Part shown: piece after piece, positions 40,608 to 50,373 of the stretch
How positions within the stretch are numbered: position 1 is the stretch's first letter
Layout: every line of letters starts with the position of its first letter
Source of the DNA: an uncultured Bacteroidales bacterium
GTDB lineage: Bacteria; Bacteroidota; Bacteroidia; Bacteroidales; UBA932
DNA: 52,840 nucleotides
Assembly: GCA_945827785.1 (NCBI GenBank)
Contig: CALZOR010000004.1
Span: forward strand, 1 to 52,840
Direction of reading: 5' to 3'
Notes under the pieces: generated by a model
Databases searched by the model: none
What the model was told of the DNA's origin: nothing
What the model saw: the letters and a program-made list of their open reading frames with translations, nothing else
Translations under genes and position numbers: made by a program

Positions 40608-42545
40608 TTATAACCATCCTCCATTGCTGGATGCCACATATCTGGATATTACAGCAACATCCCTGTTGATTTCCATCCCTCCCATATCATTGGTACCTGT
40701 ACCAAGAGTTTCGCCTCCTGCCACAGCCTTGATGCGAATAATTCCGCATCCTGCCTTTGTCGGATGGATTTTAAGTTTGCCATAGGTGATTTCCGGGTCG
40801 GATTCCAGTCCCAGTGACGCTTTATCCTCATCTGAAATGCTGATTTCAAGGTAGGTCAGGTTGCCGGCACATCCACCGAAATAGTCGGTAATATCCAGCC
40901 TCTGACTCTTGCCGACCTGTGCTGTCAGGCAAGGATTGCCGTCAATCTGCATAAAGAATCTCCAGGCATCGATTGTACCCGTTCCCATCTGTTTGCGATA
41001 CGGAGAAAGTACAAGTTTTCCGTAAGTGTTGCCGACAAGAGTGCTCTTTTCTCCGTTGAGAAAGTCGTCTATGTCATTGACGGATGTCAGAAGTTTCGAC
41101 ATAAACTCACTATTGTCCATCTTTAAGCCTCGTTTTATCATGTATGACAATCCGAGTGCTGCTACTCCGGTGACGTGAGGACAGGCCATTGAAGTACCCT
41201 GCATATAGCCATAACCTGTGCTGGAATTTTCATAAGGCAGAGTGGATAGCACACAACCGGATTCACTGAATTTTCCGCCTGTATAGTACTCTCCACCGGG
41301 GGCTGAGATATTTGTTCCTGGACCGTAGTTGGTGTAGTATGTTGGCAGGTTGTCGGATGCGATGGAGGCTACTGAAATATTTTTGTAATAAGCTGCAGGA
41401 TATGCAGACATTGATGCTCCTTCGTTTCCGGCTGCAAAGATGATGACTCCTCCCTTGAGGTTGGGGCAGTTGTCCGTGTCCAGGAAATAGTTGATGGCAT
41501 CAACTTCCATCGGACAATTTCTTACGTACTGCTCGTCGGACTTGAAGAATCCAGCTTTATAGCCCCAGGAACATTGGACGATGGTCGCTCCGTTGTCTGC
41601 GGCATATTTGAAGGCTCTAGCCGACCCGTAGTCTCCGATTGACATTTTTGCATCAAATACCTGACAGGACATTATCTTCACTCCCGCTTTTTTATCGTCT
41701 CCGCCGGCAATACCGCAAACTCCTATGCCATTGTTGTTGACTGCTGCAATTGTACCTGCGATATGGGTTCCGTGGCCGCTATCTCCTTCTTTTCCCCAGG
41801 TTATAGCCCCATTTGTGATGAAATTCATCCCGTGAATGTCATCCACGTACCCGTTGTCATCGTCATCGATGCCATTTCCCGGTATTTCCTTTTCGTTTGT
41901 CCAGATATTTGCAGCAAGGTCAGGATGGTCGTACTTTACTCCTTCATCCATTACAGCTACGATAATAGAAGGGTCTCCATTGCAGAATTTCCAGGCTTGC
42001 TTGACATTCACATCCGCTCCTTCCCTTGCAGTTGGGGATATGGACAGGTCCCCGGTGTTGCAGTAGTGCCACTGTGCGCTGGCCAATGGGTCGTTGAAAG
42101 GTGCCCAGGAAGAAGCCTTGGTGGCTGCTCCTTCATAAGGTACAGACATCCTGTCTATCTTGTTGTATATTCGTTTGCAGAATTGCACTTTGCTGACAGA
42201 ACCAGCCTCAGCTACAGTCTGTGCAAATTTCTCTATATCAGTGTTTTCTCCGACAGAAAGGAGGTACCACTTGTCCAATCCGTGTTTTTTCTCAAGTTCT
42301 TCCTTCCCAGGGATGCTTGTAAAGGCTTTTTCATATGCCACCAGTCCTTCAATATTCTTGAAGTCAGCCTCACAGCCTTCGTTCAGCTTTACTGCAAGGA
42401 TATTTCCGAGAGCATCCTGTGTATCGTTTACAATTTTCGTGGATATGCTCACAGATTTGCTTTCGACCTGTTCAGTCACTTCTTTCTGGCAGGAAAGTGT
42501 GGCGGCAAGGGCTGTCAAGGACAATACAATCAGTTTTCTTTTCAT
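40608..42545 (-). CDS. S8 subtilisin-like protease lipoprotein of the SusCD operon
   Basis: Subtilase, 645 residues from MKRKLIVLSLTALAATLSC (lipobox Cys19, then QKEVTE); an ATG five codons earlier is possible. A pro-domain-like module (residues 45-130, IPGKEELEKKHGLDKWYLLSV) is shared with the protease at 33277-35268. Triad: Asp200 in VAVMDEGVKYDHPDL, His258 in GHGTHIAGT, Ser452 in GTSMACPHVTG; oxyanion Asn374 in FAAGNE. The acidic insertion IDDDDNGYVDDIHG is also conserved, as is the C-terminal end SSNGGWL. It lies 74 bp downstream of the 815-residue lipoprotein. A surface protease beside a SusCD pair points to peptide acquisition. Confidence 0.92.
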   Translation of the reverse strand: MKRKLIVLSLTALAATLSCQKEVTEQVESKSVSISTKIVNDTQDALGNILAVKLNEGCEADFKNIEGLVAYEKAFTSIPGKEELEKKHGLDKWYLLSVGENTDIEKFAQTVAEAGSVSKVQFCKRIYNKIDRMSVPYEGAATKASSWAPFNDPLASAQWHYCNTGDLSISPTAREGADVNVKQAWKFCNGDPSIIVAVMDEGVKYDHPDLAANIWTNEKEIPGNGIDDDDNGYVDDIHGMNFITNGAITWGKEGDSGHGTHIAGTIAAVNNNGIGVCGIAGGDDKKAGVKIMSCQVFDAKMSIGDYGSARAFKYAADNGATIVQCSWGYKAGFFKSDEQYVRNCPMEVDAINYFLDTDNCPNLKGGVIIFAAGNEGASMSAYPAAYYKNISVASIASDNLPTYYTNYGPGTNISAPGGEYYTGGKFSESGCVLSTLPYENSSTGYGYMQGTSMACPHVTGVAALGLSYMIKRGLKMDNSEFMSKLLTSVNDIDDFLNGEKSTLVGNTYGKLVLSPYRKQMGTGTIDAWRFFMQIDGNPCLTAQVGKSQRLDITDYFGGCAGNLTYLEISISDEDKASLGLESDPEITYGKLKIHPTKAGCGIIRIKAVAGGETLGTGTNDMGGMEINRDVAVISRYVASSNGGWL

Positions 42546-42619
42546 CTCTTTTTTATACAAAGAGGCGGAGAATAGGCCTCATTGACCATTCCCCACCTCC
42601 GGATTAATGATTGAACCTG

Positions 42620-45067
42620 TTATCTTGAGATTGCAACAAGTCCATTTTTGATTTGGATCTTACCTGGTTCAGCAACTGTTTTCTCTTTTATTTCAACTGG
42701 GACAACTTTTGCTTTTGCCGGTCTTGCGGATGGGGTGCCGACAACTTTGAAGTCAGGAGTATAAACCTTGATAGATGGCTCTCTCTTGACGCGCTCTTTT
42801 GTTGTGAAGGCGCTTCCGCTAAGAAGAGTGTAGTCAACCTTGTTGATGGTCTTGGACTTCTTGCTTGTTGGAGCAGGAGCAATTCCGTTATCATCCTTTG
42901 TTGCATCTACAAACAGAATGTCCTGATATATTTCCACAGGTCCCACGTCTTGTGTAAGAGCCTCGTCTCCGTATATGTACAGCGCATACGTGTTGAAGTC
43001 ATATGTTTTGTGATTGTTGAAGAAGGAAATATAACCATCTGTAACATATCCACCATAGCTGAGGTAATTATTGCCAGGACCGAATGAACCTTGTTCGCAG
43101 AACATCAGTAATCCAGCATACCATTCAGGTTTGTTTGCACACTGTCCATAGTAGTTGTCCAATTGGTACAAAACTCCACCGTAGTATTCGAAATAAGTTG
43201 TTCCGTCAATTCCGAGTTTAGTTGCATTTGAGCCCCAGAAGTTCTCGACTTTTACAAGATCAAGTTCCTTATCCTGGTCATATCCGCCGTCGGAAATCTT
43301 CACAGTGCAGAGATAATCTCTAAGTCCAGTTACGTTCTTTGAGTTTATGGCATAGAGGTTATATGTACCATAATATCCTTCCTTGGTCTTAGGCAGAAGT
43401 GCCTCGTCAACATCTTCAAACTCCTGATAGATAGGGAGAGGATCTCCGGTAGTGTATATGCTTTCCTCTGACATAAACAGGTCCTCTTCATAGCCGTTGG
43501 AAGCATATACAAGCAGGATGTACTCTGTTCCTGGGAGAAGTCCGGTTACAGGGCCAGCATATCCGGTAGTGTTGATAAGGTCGAGAGTCTCTTCGTCGAC
43601 GGATGGGGTCTTCAGAAGAGTCTGGATGCAGCCAGACTGATTTGTAATCATATCAGTAAGCTTCACTGCAGCGAGCTTCACCTCAACGAGGTCTTCTCCG
43701 TAAACATATACCTCAACGGTGTTGTCGGTATTGTAGCCCTGTGGCACATACTTGGCGGCAGAACCGATTCCGCAGCTAAGTACAACCGGAACTTCATCGT
43801 CTGCTGCTACGTAGCTGAATTCGGCTGATTTATAAGCCTGCATTTCACCTTTTGCATCAACTCCGACTGCGATGACTGTATAAACACCTGTCTTTTCGAA
43901 TGAAGCGCCGACTACGCCTGACTCTTCAACGAAAGCAGCTTCCTCATCCCTTGATATCGCAAGAGCCTCGAACGGAAGGTCAGCAGCTGCCACCTTGCCT
44001 TCGTAGAATTTGTACTTTGTCTTTGCAAGGTCTGCACCCATTTCAATTTCGACTGGTGTCACTCCATTCTCGGAGAGGTCAGTTGCAATTGAGAGAGAGT
44101 AGTCATTGTCCTTGCATCCAGGCATAACGATTACGAGATTTCCGCTCGTGTTTGCATAGTACCATCCACCAGCGACGCTGAAATCAACGAGGATACTTTT
44201 TTGTGGGAATTTGATGACTCCGTTGGTCATTGTACCATATGAACTGCTTCCGCTGAAGCCATTCTCCTGACACATTGAGGCATATGTAATGTATCCTTCA
44301 TTGCTGATAACTACACCGGATTCCTGAACAGGAAGCCATACCTTGTCAGGGTTGGTTGCATCAATATAAGCGTACAGACCAGGTGTGCAGTTTTCTTCAA
44401 TCTCCTTTTCAGAATATTGCCCACCAAAGAATTTTGCAACCATATATGGATTGTAAACATTTGGAATTCTGTAAAAGCCTTTTTTGTCGTCTCTTTCGTA
44501 GATCTGTATCTTGTCATTTACAGGGAACAATACGGGAAGACCGAACAATGAAGACATGATATCATCTTTCCAAGAACCATATTCCTCACCGTTAGGACCT
44601 TTTACGAGGTTCCATTTTACACGTGTCACGTTGAATGATACGGAAGTTGGGGTTTGTGAATAGATTTTTACGTATTTCTCATCTTTACAAGAAACACTTA
44701 CGGAATATGTGACACCGAGTTCGGCTTCTGGGAAGGAAACCGTGAATGTGGTTTCTTTCTGACCTTCTTCGAATTTAACTGTGGATGCAGTGAAGAGGGA
44801 AGATGCGTCCTTCTCTGCTCCTGTTGCGCTCACTACCACAGGAACTGTGATATCATCGTCTTCCACTGTCCTGAAAGCGGTAAAGGTCAACTCAGCCTTT
44901 TCGGCCGGATCGAACTCGACAGACTTTTGAGCTGCAGTCAGAGTGCCGAAATAGACACCGTAGCTGTCATTCTCCGGCTCTCCCTTTTCTACCAGATCCT
45001 GCACGCAGGATGCGAGGAAAGGAACTGAGGCCATTACAGCCAGCATTGTTTTGTATATTTGTTTCAT
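42620..45067 (-). CDS. Large surface lipoprotein, 815 residues, SusCD-associated
   Basis: Lipoprotein with lipobox FLASC (Cys21) followed by VQDLVEKGEPEND, an acidic stretch consistent with surface export. Residues 35-145 form a Calx-beta/Ig-like module (YFGTLTAAQKSVEFDP, VKFEEGQKETTFTVSFPEAELGVTYSVSV). The rest is beta-rich, with a middle module (EAAFVEESGVVGASFEKTGVYTVIAVGVDAKGE) and a C-terminal region with YGTYNLYAINSKNVTG and tyrosine-rich strands. No catalytic motif. It occupies the position of SusE/SusF-type binding lipoproteins (18 bp after susD), so ligand capture is the likely role. No close sequence match to the 873-residue protein, though the position is analogous. Confidence 0.72.
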   Translation of the reverse strand: MKQIYKTMLAVMASVPFLASCVQDLVEKGEPENDSYGVYFGTLTAAQKSVEFDPAEKAELTFTAFRTVEDDDITVPVVVSATGAEKDASSLFTASTVKFEEGQKETTFTVSFPEAELGVTYSVSVSCKDEKYVKIYSQTPTSVSFNVTRVKWNLVKGPNGEEYGSWKDDIMSSLFGLPVLFPVNDKIQIYERDDKKGFYRIPNVYNPYMVAKFFGGQYSEKEIEENCTPGLYAYIDATNPDKVWLPVQESGVVISNEGYITYASMCQENGFSGSSSYGTMTNGVIKFPQKSILVDFSVAGGWYYANTSGNLVIVMPGCKDNDYSLSIATDLSENGVTPVEIEMGADLAKTKYKFYEGKVAAADLPFEALAISRDEEAAFVEESGVVGASFEKTGVYTVIAVGVDAKGEMQAYKSAEFSYVAADDEVPVVLSCGIGSAAKYVPQGYNTDNTVEVYVYGEDLVEVKLAAVKLTDMITNQSGCIQTLLKTPSVDEETLDLINTTGYAGPVTGLLPGTEYILLVYASNGYEEDLFMSEESIYTTGDPLPIYQEFEDVDEALLPKTKEGYYGTYNLYAINSKNVTGLRDYLCTVKISDGGYDQDKELDLVKVENFWGSNATKLGIDGTTYFEYYGGVLYQLDNYYGQCANKPEWYAGLLMFCEQGSFGPGNNYLSYGGYVTDGYISFFNNHKTYDFNTYALYIYGDEALTQDVGPVEIYQDILFVDATKDDNGIAPAPTSKKSKTINKVDYTLLSGSAFTTKERVKREPSIKVYTPDFKVVGTPSARPAKAKVVPVEIKEKTVAEPGKIQIKNGLVAISR

Positions 45068-45085
45068 ATCAGTCTAATTATCTTG

Positions 45086-46798
45086 TTATTCTTTCCAAAG
45101 TTCAATTTTTTCTGATGGATCAGGGTTGTTGGTTGCATCGTTGATACCGTTGTTGCTTTGGAATTCACCTCTGGTAATCACAAAGTTCCACTGAGGAGAA
45201 CGGCCTGTGCAGTTGAGGCGGTAAACGCTTGCCTGATTAGTTCCTGCATATCCTCTCTGGATGCCGGCATCAAGACGTTTGTAGTCATAAATCAGGACAC
45301 CTTCACCCCAGAATTCTATTCTCTTCTGGAAAAGGAGGTCATCGATAAGGAAGACTCCGAGAGAGTTTGCATTGCAGGTGTACTCAGGGTTACGAGTCTT
45401 GACAAATGCTTCGAGAAGTGATTTACCTTCAGCAAAGTCAGTATGAGCTACAGCCTCGGCTTCAATGAAGTACATTTCTTCAATACGCATCAGACACATA
45501 TCAGTGATGTTTCCGATGTTGTAGTCTGAACATTCACCCTGTGCAGGACGGAACTTGATGTTCTGGTATGCAACAGCCGCAGGAATCTGGAGTTTGCTGT
45601 TTCCGTAGATGTAGTTCTTTCTGTCTTCTGCGCTTCCTGCGAATTTGTAAACACTCTTGAATTCCTCAGACTCCGGATTCTCTATGAATTCTGGAGAAAG
45701 CCATGAAGCCTTGCGCCAGTCTGTGTCAGGAATTGCATCGTAGAATTTCCTGTCGGCTCCGATGTGTGACAGAGGAGCATATCCCCAGGTGCCTTCCGTA
45801 CTGATGTGTGCAGTGAAGCAAATAATGTTTCCAAGGTTTTCTGAAGAGGAAACCTGTCCCCAAACCCAAGAACCGTTGGCAGCTCCGTTGTTGAAACCAT
45901 TGGTAGGGTCCTGCCACTGGTCTTTTGTAAGGATAGTCCTTCCGCTTTCATCAATGGCTTTTCTTGCATATTCTGCAGCCTTGCTGAAGTACTCGTTGGA
46001 ATGCTCATCCATCCAGTAACCCATCTCAAGATATGCCCTTGCCTTAAGTCCGTACACAGCATACAGGGACGGAGTGGTGTAGTTGAAAGCAGTGTTTGCA
46101 AGATATTTTTCTGCATCATCAAGGTCCTTGATTATGAATGCATAAATATCCTCTCTCTTTGCCCTAGGGTTGTTCTTTGCATCCTGCTCACTCATTCCCG
46201 GAGTAACGATAGGAACTGTCAGCCCTATGATGGACTCAGGAAGTACATAACCGTGAGCCAAAGCATATTCGTCCCTTACCGGTTTAGCTTCGAAAAGCCT
46301 TGCAAGGTCGAGATACATAGATGCCCTGTATGCGAGAGCCTGTCCAAGATAGTTTTTCTGGTCTGCATTGGCCGATTCTGGATTCACGACTGAAATTACA
46401 TCGTTTGCTATCTTAATCCAGGTATAGTAGCTGTCCCAGAAATATGCACAATAGATAAATTTGGAATCCTGAGACTCGTTCAGGGCCTGAGCATAGAAAC
46501 GGTTGTAATAAGGGTTGTCTCCAAGAGTTGCGGCGTCATTGAGCATAAACTCGGTCATAAGGTGTATTGCACCGATACCGAAATCCGTATGTACGCCATA
46601 CTTGGAGTAATAACCCATAGTATTTGTGGTATTCATACTTGCCGGCAGTCCTCTGAGGATACCCTCAAGAGCAATTGCTGACTCTGATACCTGTCCTGCG
46701 GTTATTGTACCTCCTTCAGGTTTTGTCTCCTGAATACAACCTGCTGCAAATACACAGGCAGTCAGGAAGCTAAATGATTTCAAGAATATATTTTTCAT
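45086..46798 (-). CDS. SusD/RagB-family outer-membrane lipoprotein
   Basis: Surface lid protein of the SusCD importer. From MKNIFLKSFSFLTACVFAAGC (lipobox Cys21) the 570-residue chain shows the SusD/RagB layout: an N-terminal helical TPR region (YYNRFYAQALNESQDSKFIY..., AYRASMYLDLARLFE, YGLKARAYLEMGYWMDE) and the C-terminal segment MCLMRIEEMYFIEAEAVAHTDFAEGKSLLEAFVKTRNP followed by IEFWGEGVLIYDYKR. These are diagnostic. The start at 46798 gives a cleaner signal than the ATG at 46813. It lies 36 bp after susC. Substrate cannot be read from sequence; operon partners point to peptides. Confidence 0.93.
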   Translation of the reverse strand: MKNIFLKSFSFLTACVFAAGCIQETKPEGGTITAGQVSESAIALEGILRGLPASMNTTNTMGYYSKYGVHTDFGIGAIHLMTEFMLNDAATLGDNPYYNRFYAQALNESQDSKFIYCAYFWDSYYTWIKIANDVISVVNPESANADQKNYLGQALAYRASMYLDLARLFEAKPVRDEYALAHGYVLPESIIGLTVPIVTPGMSEQDAKNNPRAKREDIYAFIIKDLDDAEKYLANTAFNYTTPSLYAVYGLKARAYLEMGYWMDEHSNEYFSKAAEYARKAIDESGRTILTKDQWQDPTNGFNNGAANGSWVWGQVSSSENLGNIICFTAHISTEGTWGYAPLSHIGADRKFYDAIPDTDWRKASWLSPEFIENPESEEFKSVYKFAGSAEDRKNYIYGNSKLQIPAAVAYQNIKFRPAQGECSDYNIGNITDMCLMRIEEMYFIEAEAVAHTDFAEGKSLLEAFVKTRNPEYTCNANSLGVFLIDDLLFQKRIEFWGEGVLIYDYKRLDAGIQRGYAGTNQASVYRLNCTGRSPQWNFVITRGEFQSNNGINDATNNPDPSEKIELWKE

Positions 46799-46834
46799 AC
46801 TGATCATTTTCATTTAAATTGTACTTAGGAGTTA

Positions 46835-49800
46835 TTAGAAAGTGATGCTGATACCTCCAGAAATGGTCCTGACTGTCGAGTTGGCAGCATAGTTGGTAGA
46901 TCCGGAGAATGAATAGCGTGGATCGAATCCTCTCCTTGCAGATACATAGAAGATGTTGTCAGCTGAAGCAAAGATGCGGAGTTTGCTGATCTTGATCTTC
47001 TGGGTGAGGCTCTGAGGGAAGGTGTATCCAATCTGAGCATTCTGAAGGTTGATGTAGCTTGCATCTACGAGGAACCTGTCTGAGAGAGCATTCTGATTCT
47101 GATCCATATAGTTGAATCTTGGAAAGTCGGAATCAGGGTTTTCAGGAGTCCAGCTCTTGTAAATGTCTTTGTGGAAATTGTATCCCAGACTTCCGCCAGG
47201 TGCGTCAAGTGAAGCCATGTAACCAGAATCTATAGCCTTTCCACCAATCTGATAAGTGAACTGAACTGCTATGTCAACGCCATAGAAAGCGAAGCTTGTA
47301 CCGAAACCTCCGTAGAGCTTAGGAGTAGGTGATGGGCAGATGTAGTCTGTTGCCTTGCTGTAGTCATCCGTGGTTTCCCTATCGATTACGTTATTATCTT
47401 TATCAAGGATATCCTTGTACCACAGGGATTTACCGGTTACTTTATCTACACCTGCAAATTTAGGCATCTTGAACGAATAAAGAGGAAGTCCCTCGCCATA
47501 GAAGTAGTTTCCTGATGCATAACCTTTGTAACCTTCCATCTCAACGGTCTTTTTCTCTTCAGGGAGATAGATAATCTTGTTGGTATAGTGGGTGAGGTTG
47601 AGGTTCATATTCCACTGGAAGTTCTTCCTTGCAAAGATTGCTCCATCGACAGAGAACTCGACGCCGGCATTTCTCATATCACCGATATTGTCATAATATC
47701 CTGAATATCCGAGAGATGCAGGAACGGTGAAGAAGAAGAGCATATCTGAAGTTTTGCGGTAGAAGTACTCAGCTGTACCGTTGAGGCGGCCTCCGAAGAA
47801 TCCGAAATCAACTCCGGCGTTGAAGTTGGTGTTGGTCTCCCAAGTGATGTTCTCGTTACCCTTGCTTGCGAAGGTGATACCGATTTCATCATTTGAGTTT
47901 GTAATGTTATATACGTCAGTGTAGAGGTAGCTGCTGATGCTATCGTTACCCTGGCTACCGATGGAAGCCTTGATTTTCAGCATATCAACCCAGGATGCAT
48001 TGAACCATGGTTCATGGTTAATGAGCCAACCTGCACCGAGTGACCAGAAGTTACCCCAACGATGATCAGGATGGAATCTTGAGGATGCATCGCGACGATA
48101 TGAAGCACTTCCGTAAATCTTGTTGGCGTAGTCATACTGTACGCGTACGAAGTAACCTTCATTGTTATAGATGCTGTGGCTTGATGCTGCGCTCTTTGCA
48201 TCCACGACCGCTCCGTTTAGCTCAAGGTTGTCCGGAGAGAAAAGATTGGTCTTGGAAGCGGAGAGAGAGTAAGCATGTGTCTTGTAGTACTCGTGTCCTA
48301 CGAGAGCATCGATTGTGTGTACTTTTGCGAAGGTCTTGTGGTAGTTCAGCAACTGTTGGAAGTTGAAGAAGAAGGTTCTTGAGTGACCCACAGAGATGTT
48401 ACCGCCGTTGGTTACAAACTGTCCATAGTAAGGGTTGGACATATCGCGGGTACGATATTCATCAAGACCGAATCCACCGTTGAGTGTTAGGGTGAAGTCC
48501 TTGAGGAAAGTGATTTCTGCATAACCAGTTCCATCAACTGCATTTCCTTCACTCACTGTCTTGTCGAGGAGGTTGGTTGCGAGAGGGTTGGAATTGGCTG
48601 CGTTAGGACGGTTCATACCTGCGTTGGCTCCGTTACCGAAGTCATAAAGTTTGAAGCCGTTGTTGTCCCTGAGGATATTTCCGTTGGCATCCCTTATATA
48701 TAGAGGATAGATAGGAGCCATTCCCACTGCAGTACCGAATACGGAACCGGTAGAACCTGCGGACTCATTAGGATTTGCGTTCAACCAGGAATATTTTGCA
48801 TAGGATGCGTTTGCTCCGACTTTGAGCCAGGATTTTGCCTGATAGTCAGCACGGAGTTTTGCAGTGTAACGGCGCATACTGGTGTTCTCGATGATACCTT
48901 TGTTGTCGAGCATACCTAAGGATGCATAGAATGAAGCCCTTTCGGTGCTGCCGGATACACTTGCGTTGTATTCCTGACGGAGAGAGTTCTTATATACATT
49001 GTCAAGCCAGTTGTCCGGAGTGAGGAGGTATTTTTGTCCATTGTATTCTACCTCGCGTCCGAGAGTGGCTGCCGGATTGAGTTTGCCGTTGCTACCGATG
49101 AGGAATTGGCCTTCCGGAACGGTATATACATTGTAACCTGTACCTCCATCCTTTGCCGGACCGGCAACATTGGTTGCTGCCCTGTAGTGAGCTTCTGCTT
49201 CTCCGAGTCCCTGCTCCATATAGTAGTTCTTGAGGGACATATAGTGAGCCTCATAGTACTGTCCAGGGTCGGTGATATAGTCATAGTTGCGGAGGGCCTT
49301 GGTATTTGCTCCGATTTTCGCCTCGAGTGTTACGACTGCCTCTCCTCGTTTTGCCTTTTTGGTGGTAATCATAATGACACCGTTAGCTCCACGGGCACCG
49401 TAGAGAGCGTTGGAAGCGGCATCCTTGAGGACGGTCATCGATTCGATGTCGGCAGAGTTGATGTTGTTGATGTCACCTGCGTATGGAACACCATCCACTA
49501 CGTAAAGAGGTGCAGAACCTGCTGAGATTGAACTGATACCGCGGATGCGGATAGAAGGTGATGAACCGAGGGAACCAGAGGATGTTGTCATCTGCACACC
49601 GGCAACTACACCTTCGAGGGCACGTGTTGCGTTGGATGACTGCACTTTGGCAATGTCGGCCGATTTTACCACTGTTGCGGAACCTGTGAAGGCTTCCTTT
49701 GTGGTCTTACCGAAGGCAATCACGATGGTTTCTTCGAGTGCTTTGGCATCCAGAGCAAGCGAAACGTTGATTTTGGTTTTTCCTGCCACGGCTACTTCTG

Positions 49801-50041
49801 ATGGCTCATATCCAACAGAAGAGAAAATGAGGACTGCGTCTTTTGATTTGACGTTGATTGAATAAAGTCCTAATGCATCTGACGATGCTCCTGTCATTGT
49901 GCCTTTGACCTGGATTGATGCGAATGGAATCGGCTCACCTGTTGAAGCATCTGTTACCAAACCAGTAACAGTTTGATTCTGAGCGAATGCCAATCCTACT
50001 GACATCATCGCGGCCACGAAAAAAATAACGACTTTTTTCAT
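46835..50041 (-). CDS. SusC/RagA-family TonB-dependent outer-membrane transporter
   Basis: A 1068-residue importer. The start at 50041 (MKKVVIFFVAAMMSVGLAFAQ) gives a signal peptide; upstream in-frame codons from 50158 lack signal character. A carboxypeptidase-regulatory-like domain (VTGLVTDASTGEPIPFASIQVKG...) precedes the plug, whose SusC signature is GFGKTT-like IVIAFGKTTKEAFTGS, then RIRGISSISAGSAPLYVVDGVPY and DIESMTVLKDAASNALYGARGANGVIMITTKK. The barrel ends in an aromatic residue (GGISITF). No STN domain, and no adjacent ECF sigma/anti-sigma or hybrid two-component gene. It has a promoter at 50146-50177 and a leader of about 100 nt. Confidence 0.95.
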   Translation of the reverse strand: MKKVVIFFVAAMMSVGLAFAQNQTVTGLVTDASTGEPIPFASIQVKGTMTGASSDALGLYSINVKSKDAVLIFSSVGYEPSEVAVAGKTKINVSLALDAKALEETIVIAFGKTTKEAFTGSATVVKSADIAKVQSSNATRALEGVVAGVQMTTSSGSLGSSPSIRIRGISSISAGSAPLYVVDGVPYAGDINNINSADIESMTVLKDAASNALYGARGANGVIMITTKKAKRGEAVVTLEAKIGANTKALRNYDYITDPGQYYEAHYMSLKNYYMEQGLGEAEAHYRAATNVAGPAKDGGTGYNVYTVPEGQFLIGSNGKLNPAATLGREVEYNGQKYLLTPDNWLDNVYKNSLRQEYNASVSGSTERASFYASLGMLDNKGIIENTSMRRYTAKLRADYQAKSWLKVGANASYAKYSWLNANPNESAGSTGSVFGTAVGMAPIYPLYIRDANGNILRDNNGFKLYDFGNGANAGMNRPNAANSNPLATNLLDKTVSEGNAVDGTGYAEITFLKDFTLTLNGGFGLDEYRTRDMSNPYYGQFVTNGGNISVGHSRTFFFNFQQLLNYHKTFAKVHTIDALVGHEYYKTHAYSLSASKTNLFSPDNLELNGAVVDAKSAASSHSIYNNEGYFVRVQYDYANKIYGSASYRRDASSRFHPDHRWGNFWSLGAGWLINHEPWFNASWVDMLKIKASIGSQGNDSISSYLYTDVYNITNSNDEIGITFASKGNENITWETNTNFNAGVDFGFFGGRLNGTAEYFYRKTSDMLFFFTVPASLGYSGYYDNIGDMRNAGVEFSVDGAIFARKNFQWNMNLNLTHYTNKIIYLPEEKKTVEMEGYKGYASGNYFYGEGLPLYSFKMPKFAGVDKVTGKSLWYKDILDKDNNVIDRETTDDYSKATDYICPSPTPKLYGGFGTSFAFYGVDIAVQFTYQIGGKAIDSGYMASLDAPGGSLGYNFHKDIYKSWTPENPDSDFPRFNYMDQNQNALSDRFLVDASYINLQNAQIGYTFPQSLTQKIKISKLRIFASADNIFYVSARRGFDPRYSFSGSTNYAANSTVRTISGGISITF

Positions 50042-50373
50042 AAGCATAAAATTAGTTAAACATAAATATTGAATACATTTTCGTCCGTTCCATACACTAC
50101 ACTGGACCGCACTATTAAACGGGCATTTTATAATGCGCCGAACTGCAAAGATTAACATCTTTTTTTAAAAAAACAAACGTTTTAAGTTGCTGATTTTTAG
50201 CACTATTTAATTTTGATATTTAGTTTTTATTTCAAACTGTAAGAAAAATGCCCCTTAAGACTAACTAAAATATCAAACATGGGCTACAATGATTTAGAAT
50301 TATAATTTTAATAAAGATGCATAATTTTTAATCATATACCTGCTTCTGACTTTCTCCTCAACTTTTTAGGTGT
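50042..50373. other. Intergenic region: susC leader and AT-rich gap
   Basis: 332 bp without a gene. 50042-50145 is the predicted susC leader, with a small hairpin GCATT/AATGC (50127-50140). 50146-50177 holds the susC promoter, with a T7/A7 tract as spacer. 50178-50373 is AT-rich; I see no ORF, RNA gene or repeat there, nor a clear terminator for the lipocalin that ends at 50374. Confidence 0.6.
50146..50177 (-). promoter_or_regulatory. Promoter of the SusCD-protease operon
   Basis: Minus strand TTTG (50174-50177), 20-bp spacer consisting mainly of T7-A7, then AATCTTTG (50146-50153), one mismatch to TAnnTTTG. The start codon is about 105 bp downstream. Confidence 0.6.

Noticed and set aside
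33277..42545. Type IX secretion C-terminal domain on the surface proteases
   Set aside because: Both start with lipobox signals and end in NGGWL; I see no typical T9SS CTD (e.g. a KxxxVK-type end).
41763..42575. 270-codon open frame on the plus strand
   Set aside because: Antisense to the S8 protease; Cys/Phe/Val-rich translation without a recognisable start or motif.
40608..50041. Polysaccharide utilisation locus in the strict sense
   Set aside because: No glycoside hydrolase, polysaccharide lyase, sulfatase, hybrid two-component sensor or ECF sigma/anti-sigma pair lies near the SusCD genes.
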